Under the pieces are notes generated by a model. The model ran no database searches. It was not told the origin of the DNA and was given only the letters and a program-made list of their open reading frames with translations. Positions 8,568-13,963 of a DNA stretch of 13,963 nucleotides are shown piece after piece; the first letter of the stretch is position 1; the number at the start of each line of letters is the position of its first letter. Source of the DNA: Pelomonas sp046294815 (lineage in GTDB: Bacteria; Pseudomonadota; Gammaproteobacteria; Burkholderiales; Burkholderiaceae_C); contig JBKBOJ010000073.1 of assembly GCA_046294815.1 (NCBI GenBank), forward strand, positions 1-13,963, in the 5' to 3' direction. The position numbers and the translations under genes were made by a program.

Positions 8568-9002
8568 ATGAAATACCTGCACACCATGGTTCGCGTTCAT
8601 GACCTGGACGCCTCGCTGAAGTTCTACCGGGATGCACTGGGCCTGGTCGAGGTCCGGCGCTCGGAGCACGAGGCCGGCCGCTTCACGCTGGTCTATCTGG
8701 CCGCACCGGGCGACGAGGACGCCCAGGTCGAGCTGACCTACAACTGGCCCGACGCGGCGGGCAATGTCGAGGTCTACACCGGCGGCCGCAACTTCGGCCA
8801 CATCGCCTACGCGGTGCCTGACATCTACGCCGCCTGCGAGAAGCTGATGGCCCACGGCGTGACCATCAACCGTCCGCCGCGCGATGGCCGCATGGCCTTC
8901 GTGCGCTCGCCCGACGGCATCTCCATCGAGCTGCTGCAGCACGGCCCCGCGCTGGCACCGGCCGAGCCCTGGGTGTCCATGCCCAACGTCGGCAGTTGGT
9001 AG
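8568..9002 (+). CDS. gloA: Glyoxalase I (lactoylglutathione lyase), Ni-dependent type
   Basis: A 144-residue enzyme converting the hemithioacetal of methylglyoxal and glutathione to S-lactoylglutathione, the first step of methylglyoxal detoxification in the cytoplasm. The four metal ligands are visible: His5 in LHTMVRV, Glu55 in VELTYNW, His78 in GHIAYAV and Glu121 in ISIELLQ. The compact length without the insertions of the Zn-type enzymes points to the Ni/Co-preferring bacterial class. The C-terminus runs about 20 residues past the last ligand. ATG 8568 matches the family start (MKYLHTM); GGAG lies at a long spacing of 11 bases (8553-8556). An in-frame ATG at 8541 would add nine residues with no family support. 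The stop is one base from the convergent fccB-like stop. Confidence 0.95.
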   Translation: MKYLHTMVRVHDLDASLKFYRDALGLVEVRRSEHEAGRFTLVYLAAPGDEDAQVELTYNWPDAAGNVEVYTGGRNFGHIAYAVPDIYAACEKLMAHGVTINRPPRDGRMAFVRSPDGISIELLQHGPALAPAEPWVSMPNVGSW

Positions 9003-9003
9003 G

Positions 9004-10248
9004 TCACAGCGCCAGGCTGTCGGCCCAGATGTTGTCCGCCCACGCCTGCGCGTAGAGCGCCTCGGCCGCACTGGCTGCGGCGGACAGGCCGCCCGCACCG
9101 GGCACCATCTTCATGGTCTTGTCGGCCGCGTCGTAGCGGTGCACCGAGGCCACATGCATGGCTTCGTCAGGCGTGACGAAGCTGTAGCAGGTGTTCATCA
9201 CCAGCGGTTCAGGATCGGGCGCCTGCCCCTGCAGCAGCCGCAGCACGGCGGCGGCGGCCAGCTTGGCCTGCTGGTTGGCCAGGTGGCCGGACTTGGGCAT
9301 GCCGGGCGCCGAGAACAGCGCGTCGCCCACCACATGCACGCCGGGCGCGGCCTGGGCCTGCAGGCTCAGCCAGTCCACGCCCACCCAGCGGCGGTTCACG
9401 TCGGCCAAGGGCAGCGCCAGGTCACCGGCCCGCTGCGGCGGGATCAGGTTCATCACGTCGGCACGGATGTCCTCGAACTCGAAGCGCGCGACGTCGCCGG
9501 CCACTTCCCGCAGCTCGGCATTGGGCCGGTACTCCAGCACGCCGGCGTGGTGCTGCGCAAACGCACGCTCGAACAGCGCACGCTTGCTCTGCACCTCTGG
9601 GTTGGCGTCCAGCACCAGCAGCTTGGCGCGCGGCTTGTGTCGGCGCAGCCACGCCGCGATCAGGCAGGCGCGCTCGTAGGGCCCCGGCGGGCAGCGGTAC
9701 GGTGCCTTCGGGATGCTGATCAGCACCACGCCGCCCTCGGGCAGCGCCTGCAACTGGTGGCGCAGCGCCAGCGTCTGCGCACCGGCCTGCCAGGCATGGA
9801 CGGCGCGGCCGCTGGCCAAGGCATCTGCGAGGCCCGGCACCGTCTCGGTCATGAAGCCGATGCCCGGCGCCAGCACCAGACGATCCCCCTGCAGCCGGCG
9901 GCCGTCGGCCAGCCGCACGCTGCGGGCCACCGGGTCGATGGCGACCACCTCGCCGCGCACCCGCTTCACGCCCTGCGCCTGCAAGCCCGCGTAGCCATGG
10001 CTGATGCTGTGCGGCTCACGCACACCGGCGATGACGAGGTTGGACATGGGGCAGGACAGGAAGCGCTGGTGCCGCTCCACCAACGTCACGTCCACCGCCG
10101 CGCCGCCCCAGAGCTTCAGATAGCGCGCCGCCGTCGCGCCGCCGAAGCCGCCGCCCACGACGACCACGCGCCCCAGCGCGGCCGACCGTGTCGCGCAGCC
10201 GGCCAGCGCCAGCCCGCCGGCTGCCAGCAGCGCGCGGCGCGCCATCAT
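9004..10248 (-). CDS. fccB: Flavocytochrome c sulfide dehydrogenase, FAD subunit (FccB/SoxF type)
   Basis: A 414-residue periplasmic flavoprotein that by family knowledge oxidises sulfide to sulfur and passes electrons to its cytochrome c partner. After an N-terminal export signal (MARRALLAAGGLALAGC) comes the FAD-binding VVVVGGGFGGATAARYL (28-44). Cys66 in SCPMSN matches the cysteine that binds FAD covalently in known FccB. The active-site disulfide pair is present as Cys186 (YRCPPGPYE) and Cys354 (NTCYS). VVGDA (306-310) and MPKSGHLAN (317-325) are also typical. The signal holds both a twin-arginine pair and a lipobox-like LAGC (Cys18), so the protein may be Tat-exported or a lipoprotein. 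Start ATG 10248 overlaps the cytochrome stop (ATGA); a second ATG follows at once. Confidence 0.9.
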   Translation of the reverse strand: MMARRALLAAGGLALAGCATRSAALGRVVVVGGGFGGATAARYLKLWGGAAVDVTLVERHQRFLSCPMSNLVIAGVREPHSISHGYAGLQAQGVKRVRGEVVAIDPVARSVRLADGRRLQGDRLVLAPGIGFMTETVPGLADALASGRAVHAWQAGAQTLALRHQLQALPEGGVVLISIPKAPYRCPPGPYERACLIAAWLRRHKPRAKLLVLDANPEVQSKRALFERAFAQHHAGVLEYRPNAELREVAGDVARFEFEDIRADVMNLIPPQRAGDLALPLADVNRRWVGVDWLSLQAQAAPGVHVVGDALFSAPGMPKSGHLANQQAKLAAAAVLRLLQGQAPDPEPLVMNTCYSFVTPDEAMHVASVHRYDAADKTMKMVPGAGGLSAAASAAEALYAQAWADNIWADSLAL

Positions 10249-10535
10249 GGCCGGGCCTGCGCCTCGAAGTAGGCCGCGATGAGACGCAGTTGCGCCTCGC
10301 TGTAGCCCTTGACGATCTGCGGCATCACCGTGCCGGCGCGCTTGCCGCTGCGGTAGTCGGCCAGTTGCTCCAGCAGCGTGGCGGCCTGGGTACCGGCCAG
10401 TGTCGCCAGGGCCGGGTTGTGCGAACGGCCCTCGGTGCCATGGCAGCTGGCGCAGGTGGCGGCCAGACTGCGCGCCGCGTTCAGGTTCTGCGCCAGCGCC
10501 GGCGCACACAGCAGCAGCAACAGCCAGGCCTTCAT
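10245..10535 (-). CDS. fccA: Small monoheme cytochrome c, partner of the FAD subunit
   Basis: A 96-residue secreted cytochrome. Residues 1-15 are a Sec signal peptide ending in APALA. The single haem site is CASCH (Cys28, Cys31, His32), and Met71 in GTVMPQIVKGYS is the likely sixth ligand. The size, about 80 residues after cleavage, fits the monoheme partner found in some flavocytochromes c rather than the larger diheme form of purple sulfur bacteria. Its place directly upstream of the FAD subunit, with overlapping stop and start codons, supports that they form one complex: the flavin takes electrons from sulfide and the haem passes them on to the respiratory chain. The start is secure from the strong Shine-Dalgarno AGGAGG six bases upstream. 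Confidence 0.9.
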   Translation of the reverse strand: MKAWLLLLLCAPALAQNLNAARSLAATCASCHGTEGRSHNPALATLAGTQAATLLEQLADYRSGKRAGTVMPQIVKGYSEAQLRLIAAYFEAQARP

Positions 10536-10541
10536 GCGCCG

Positions 10542-10547
10542 CCTCCT
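10542..10547 (-). promoter_or_regulatory. Strong Shine-Dalgarno of the cytochrome c gene
   Basis: On the minus strand AGGAGG lies six bases before ATG 10535 and touches the TGA stop of the methyltransferase gene (TGAGGAGG). It is the best ribosome binding site in this operon, suggesting that the cytochrome is made at a higher level than the genes upstream. Confidence 0.75.
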
Positions 10548-11626
10548 CAGAGCTTGTGGGACCGATCGCCGCGCGCGAAGCCAATGGCGTCCAGCGGCGC
10601 ATCCTGCGGCGCGAAGCCTATGACCTTGAACAACTCGCCCATCTCGTGCTCGGCCAGCAGCCGGTGCGCCATCGCGCGCTCGCCGAGGCTGGCACTGGTC
10701 AGCAGATCGGCGATGCCGCAATTGAGCAGGAAGTTGGCCTGGCTGGTGTAGCCCAGCACGGTCAGGCCGGCCTCCTGGCCCGCCAGCGCGATGCCGGTGA
10801 AGTTGACGTGGGCCGTGATGTCCTTGTCGCCCACGGCCTGCAGCGGGTCGGCGTCGGCCAGGTGCCCCTGGTGGCACATCAGTGTGCCGCCGTGACGCTG
10901 CGGGTGGTAGTACTCGGCTTCGGGGAAGCCGTAGTCGATGAAGAAGGCCGCGCCCTTCTTGAGCCGCTGTGCCAGCGTGTGCATGAAGGCCTCGGCCTGC
11001 GCATGGATCTCGGTGACGGTGCCGGGCACGAAGCCGGTGTCGAGCGGCGGGCGCAACGCACTGTCGCGGTCCGCGAACGCAAAGCCCTCGCCGGCCGACA
11101 CGACGCCGCGCTCGCGCCAGGCCCGGCCGTCGAAGACGATGAGTTGCACCGGCATCGCATCCAGCACCTCGTTGCCCACCACCACCGCCTCGATCGCGTC
11201 GGGCAGCGCGTCCAGCCATTCCACGCGGTCGGCCCAATGCGCGAGACGCTCGCGCTGGCGCGCGCGCAGCTCGGCCGACAGCTCGACGATGCGATAGCGC
11301 GCCAGGCCGACGCCGAGCGCATCCAGCTCGGCGATCAGCTGCGCGGCCAGCGCGCCGGAGCCGGCGCCGAACTCCATCACATCACGACAGCCACTGTGCG
11401 CAAGCGCCTGCGCCAGCTGGCGCGCCAGCGCGCGGCCGAACAGCGGCGACATCTCCGGCGCGGTCACGAAGTCCGAGCCCTGCGAGGGCATCTGGCCGAA
11501 CTTGCGCCGGCCACCGGCGTAATAGCCCAGGCCAGGCTCGTACAGCGCCATCGCCATGAAGCGGTCGAAGGGCAGCCAGCCGCCGGCAGCGGCGATCTCG
11601 GCGTGGATGCGCGCGGCCAGGCTCAT
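10547..11626 (-). CDS. SAM-dependent methyltransferase, MidA/NDUFAF7 family
   Basis: A 359-residue class I methyltransferase. Residues 51-64 (SDFVTAPEMSPLFG) and 151-160 (GNEVLDAMPV) are signature blocks of the MidA/NDUFAF7 (DUF185) family; the SAM-binding loop is MEFGAGSGAL (84-93), and DYGFPEAEYYHPQR lies further on. In mitochondria the relative NDUFAF7 methylates an arginine of a complex I subunit; the role in bacteria is not settled. No signal or membrane segment is present. Start ATG 11626 overlaps the stop of the GGDEF-EAL gene (ATGA), and the stop touches the Shine-Dalgarno of the cytochrome gene, so it is embedded in the operon. A link to respiratory-complex maturation would fit the cytochrome neighbours but is inference. 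Confidence 0.92.
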   Translation of the reverse strand: MSLAARIHAEIAAAGGWLPFDRFMAMALYEPGLGYYAGGRRKFGQMPSQGSDFVTAPEMSPLFGRALARQLAQALAHSGCRDVMEFGAGSGALAAQLIAELDALGVGLARYRIVELSAELRARQRERLAHWADRVEWLDALPDAIEAVVVGNEVLDAMPVQLIVFDGRAWRERGVVSAGEGFAFADRDSALRPPLDTGFVPGTVTEIHAQAEAFMHTLAQRLKKGAAFFIDYGFPEAEYYHPQRHGGTLMCHQGHLADADPLQAVGDKDITAHVNFTGIALAGQEAGLTVLGYTSQANFLLNCGIADLLTSASLGERAMAHRLLAEHEMGELFKVIGFAPQDAPLDAIGFARGDRSHKL

Positions 11627-13692
11627 CGTGCTTTGACCCAGGCCTCGAACTCCGCCGCCGGCATGGGCGAGCCCACCAACTCGCCTTGGAACTGCTGGCA
11701 GCCCCAGCTCGCCAACAGCTGCCACTGCGCGGCCGTGCGCACGCCCTCGGCGGTGACGGTCAGGCCCAGGCCCACGGCCATCTGCACGATGGCGCGCGTG
11801 ATGGCCTGGGCGCCCACGTCGTCGGGCAGGCGGCCGACGAAGCTCTGGTCGATCTTGAGCTTGTCCAGCGGCAGCTCGGTCAGGTGGGCGAGCGACGTGT
11901 AGCCGGTGCCGAAATCGTCCACCGACACGGTCAGCCCCAGCGCGCGCAGCCGCGCCAGTGTGGTGGGCGCGTGCTCGATGTCCTCGATCAGCATGCGCTC
12001 GGTCAGCTCCAGCTCCAGCCACTGGCCCTTGGCGCCGGACTCGGCCAGCACCTGCTGCACGGTGTCGGCGAAGCCGTCCAGGTGGAACTGCATGCGCGAG
12101 AGGTTGACGGCGATGCGCATCGGCCCGTGGCCCTGGGTCAGGCCCTGCTCGCGCCAGCGCCGCGCGGTCTGCGCGGCCTCGCGCAGCACCCATTCGCCCA
12201 GCGCCAGCATCAGGCGATGGCGCTCGGCGACGAAGATGAAACTGTCCGGCGACAGCAGGCCGCGCTGCGGATGGCGCCAGCGCAGCAGCGCCTCGGCGCC
12301 GGACAGCTGACCGGTGGCGGCCTCCACCTGCGGCTGGAAGAACAGCTCGAACTCGTTGCGCGTCAGGCCCTGGGCCAGCTCGGCTTCCAGCACCAGGTCG
12401 GCATAGGCGGTCTGGGCCAACACCGACTCGAAGAACTGGTAGGTCGCCCGGCCGCGCGCCTTGGCGCGGTACATGGCCGTGTCGGCATGCTGGATCAGCT
12501 CATCGGCATGGCGCCCATCGTCCGGGAACACCGCCACGCCGATGGACGGCGTGACCGACAACGCGCGGCCGTCGGCCTTCACCGGCACCTCGACGACGGA
12601 CAGCAGCGCCTCCAGCACGACGACGATGTCCTGGCGGCTTTGCAGGTCGGTCAGCAGCACGACGAACTCGTCGCCGCCGAAGCGCCCCACCAGGTCGCTG
12701 GCACGCAGCGCACCGACCAGCCGCTCGGACACGGTGGTCAGCACCTGATCGCCTTGCAGATGGCCCAGTGAGTCGTTGACGCGCTTGAAGTTGTCCAGGT
12801 CGATGAACAGCAGCGCCAACATCTCGCCCTTGCGCTCGGCCTGGCGCATCAGCAGCGCCATGCGGTCCATGAAGGCCGCGCGGTTGAGCAGGCCGGTCAG
12901 CGAGTCGTGGTGGGCCAAGTGGTGGATGCGCGCCTCGCGGTCCAGCCGGTCGCGGATGTCGCGCACGATGGTCATGCGCAGCTTCTCACCATCGCGCTCC
13001 AGCGTGCGCACGATGAACTCCACCGGGATGCGCGTGCCGTCCTTGTGCTTGACCGCCGTCTCATAGCGCAACTCGCGGCCCTGACGCATGACCTCCTTGA
13101 CCTTGGGCAGCTCGTCCGGCGCGATGAAGGTCAGCACATGCCGCCCCACCATCTCCTCCAGCGTGTAGCCCACCAGCGCGCAGCACGGCGGGTTCACGTC
13201 GGTGGTGATGCCGTCCTTGTGGAACAGGATGCCCTCGACCGTGGCCTGCATGAACTTGTCCAGCCGCGCCTGCGACTCGCGCACCTGGCGCTCGGCCAGC
13301 CGGTGCTTGGTGATGTCGTTGATGAGCACGCAGCTGGCCACCGGCTCGCCGTCCGGCCCCAGCTGAGGGATCAGATGCACCTCAATCCAGCGCGGCGTGC
13401 CATCGCCCTGGGGCAGCTCGCGCTCGTAGCTGACGGCCACACGCTCGGTCAGCACGCGCTCCACGGCGGGCTGGATCAGCGCGGCGGCATCCGCGCCGAT
13501 GATCTCGGCGAAGGTCTTGCCCAGGACGCTCTGCTCGGTGTGGCCGAAGGCCTCGGCATAGCCACGGTTGGCGAATAGGCAGACCTGGGTCTTGGCGTCG
13601 TACAACGCGAGCCAGACCGGCAGGTAGTCGGCCAGCAGCTTGAAGCGCGCAGCGTCCAGCGCGCGCGCCGCCAGCTCGTCGGCGTGGCTCAT
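11623..13692 (-). CDS. PAS-PAS-GGDEF-EAL cyclic-di-GMP protein
   Basis: A 689-residue sensor protein with possible diguanylate cyclase and phosphodiesterase activities. Residues about 15-130 and 142-250 are two PAS domains. The GGDEF domain (about 255-425) has an intact GGDEF at 339-343 and an inhibitory I-site R-A-S-D at 330-333, the canonical five residues upstream. The EAL domain (about 432-685) keeps EAL (467-469), Asn530, Glu562 (LELTER), Asp592-Asp593 in DDFGTGYTSL, Lys613 and Glu649. The usual EGVET reads EGVRT, a change outside the main catalytic glutamate. No membrane segments are seen, so it is cytosolic; the PAS ligand is unknown. ATG 13692 overlaps the glycosylase stop (ATGA) and precedes the first PAS domain closely. 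An upstream in-frame start at 13734 would lie within the glycosylase gene. Confidence 0.94.
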   Translation of the reverse strand: MSHADELAARALDAARFKLLADYLPVWLALYDAKTQVCLFANRGYAEAFGHTEQSVLGKTFAEIIGADAAALIQPAVERVLTERVAVSYERELPQGDGTPRWIEVHLIPQLGPDGEPVASCVLINDITKHRLAERQVRESQARLDKFMQATVEGILFHKDGITTDVNPPCCALVGYTLEEMVGRHVLTFIAPDELPKVKEVMRQGRELRYETAVKHKDGTRIPVEFIVRTLERDGEKLRMTIVRDIRDRLDREARIHHLAHHDSLTGLLNRAAFMDRMALLMRQAERKGEMLALLFIDLDNFKRVNDSLGHLQGDQVLTTVSERLVGALRASDLVGRFGGDEFVVLLTDLQSRQDIVVVLEALLSVVEVPVKADGRALSVTPSIGVAVFPDDGRHADELIQHADTAMYRAKARGRATYQFFESVLAQTAYADLVLEAELAQGLTRNEFELFFQPQVEAATGQLSGAEALLRWRHPQRGLLSPDSFIFVAERHRLMLALGEWVLREAAQTARRWREQGLTQGHGPMRIAVNLSRMQFHLDGFADTVQQVLAESGAKGQWLELELTERMLIEDIEHAPTTLARLRALGLTVSVDDFGTGYTSLAHLTELPLDKLKIDQSFVGRLPDDVGAQAITRAIVQMAVGLGLTVTAEGVRTAAQWQLLASWGCQQFQGELVGSPMPAAEFEAWVKAR

Positions 13693-13963
13693 GGTTTGGA
13701 GAGCGTCTCGCGGGCCAGACACAGGTCGTCCCAAGCGCCGGCCTTGTCGGCCGGGGTTCGCAACAGATAGCCGGGATGGTACGTGACCACCAGCGGCAGG
13801 CCGCGCCAGCGGTGCACGCGGCCGCGCAGCCGGCCCAGCGGCTCGGGGCTGGCGGTCAGCCGCCGCGCCGTCTGCAGGCCCATGGCCAGCACCAGCCGTG
13901 GCCGCAGCAGCTCGGCGAGCCGCGCCAACACCGCCTCGCCGGCGTCCAGCTCGGCCGGCTGCG
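13689..13963 (-). CDS. Uracil-DNA glycosylase (family 4/5-like), C-terminal part
   Basis: The frame is open to the right edge, so only the last 90 or so codons are seen and the start lies outside. LLRPRLVLAMG followed near the end by VVTYHPGYLLR is the C-terminal half of the uracil-DNA glycosylase superfamily, in which the HPGYLLR loop contacts the DNA at the flipped-out base. The enzyme would remove uracil from DNA in base-excision repair. Family 4 members usually have iron-sulfur cysteines in the N-terminal part, which cannot be checked here. It is the first visible gene of the minus-strand operon. A GTG at 13931 is not a plausible start because the conserved fold extends further upstream. 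Confidence 0.85.
   Translation of the reverse strand, partial: QPAELDAGEAVLARLAELLRPRLVLAMGLQTARRLTASPEPLGRLRGRVHRWRGLPLVVTYHPGYLLRTPADKAGAWDDLCLARETLSKP

Noticed and set aside
8884..11902. Long plus-strand open frames (462 and 500 codons) opposite fccB, the cytochrome and the methyltransferase
   Set aside because: Antisense shadows of well-identified genes, crossing several real gene borders and lacking any conserved motif.
10549..12193. 548-codon minus-strand frame extending the methyltransferase upstream
   Set aside because: Residues before MSLAARIH are an out-of-frame reading of the EAL gene; the ATGA overlap at 11623-11626 gives the true start.
11686..13578. Plus-strand open frames opposite the PAS-GGDEF-EAL gene
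   Set aside because: Same antisense composition; every conserved domain lies on the minus strand.

Overview
The window reads as a chromosomal segment of a high-GC Gram-negative bacterium, most likely a beta-proteobacterium of the Burkholderiales. This is inferred from the strong G/C preference at third codon positions, the tightly packed operons and the mix of families (GGDEF/EAL proteins, NnrU, MidA, flavocytochrome c, Ni-type glyoxalase I). Nothing in it looks like a prophage, transposon or CRISPR array. A run of 10 N (960-969) marks an assembly gap, so the two sides need not be exactly adjacent in the real chromosome.

Left part (1-1228): the 3' end of a GGDEF-EAL cyclic-di-GMP protein, ending inside a 13-bp perfect hairpin; the gap; a stretch with two hairpins; and tRNA-Leu(CAG) on the minus strand with its own promoter and terminator.

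Lysine module (1229-4434): two minus-strand genes, a saccharopine/lysine dehydrogenase-family enzyme and an ALDH7-type aminoadipate-semialdehyde (piperideine-6-carboxylate) dehydrogenase, are read divergently from an Lrp/AsnC regulator. Together they can take lysine (or saccharopine) to 2-aminoadipate. The shared upstream region holds a 10-bp inverted repeat that is a good operator candidate. An NnrU-family membrane protein follows the regulator.

Middle (5026-9002): a coding-like remnant without a start codon, a ketopantoate reductase-family gene on the minus strand, and divergently a 742-residue protein that joins a papain-like cysteine protease to a serine alpha/beta-hydrolase. Both active sites look intact. 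This is the most unusual gene here. A Ni-type glyoxalase I gene follows.

Right part (9004-13963): a compact minus-strand operon, read from the right edge leftward: uracil-DNA glycosylase (partial), PAS-PAS-GGDEF-EAL, MidA-type methyltransferase, monoheme cytochrome c, and the FAD subunit of a flavocytochrome c sulfide dehydrogenase. Three of its four junctions are ATGA stop/start overlaps and the fourth is an 11-nt gap with a strong Shine-Dalgarno sequence, so the genes are probably co-transcribed and translationally coupled. The last two gene products should form a periplasmic sulfide-oxidising complex.
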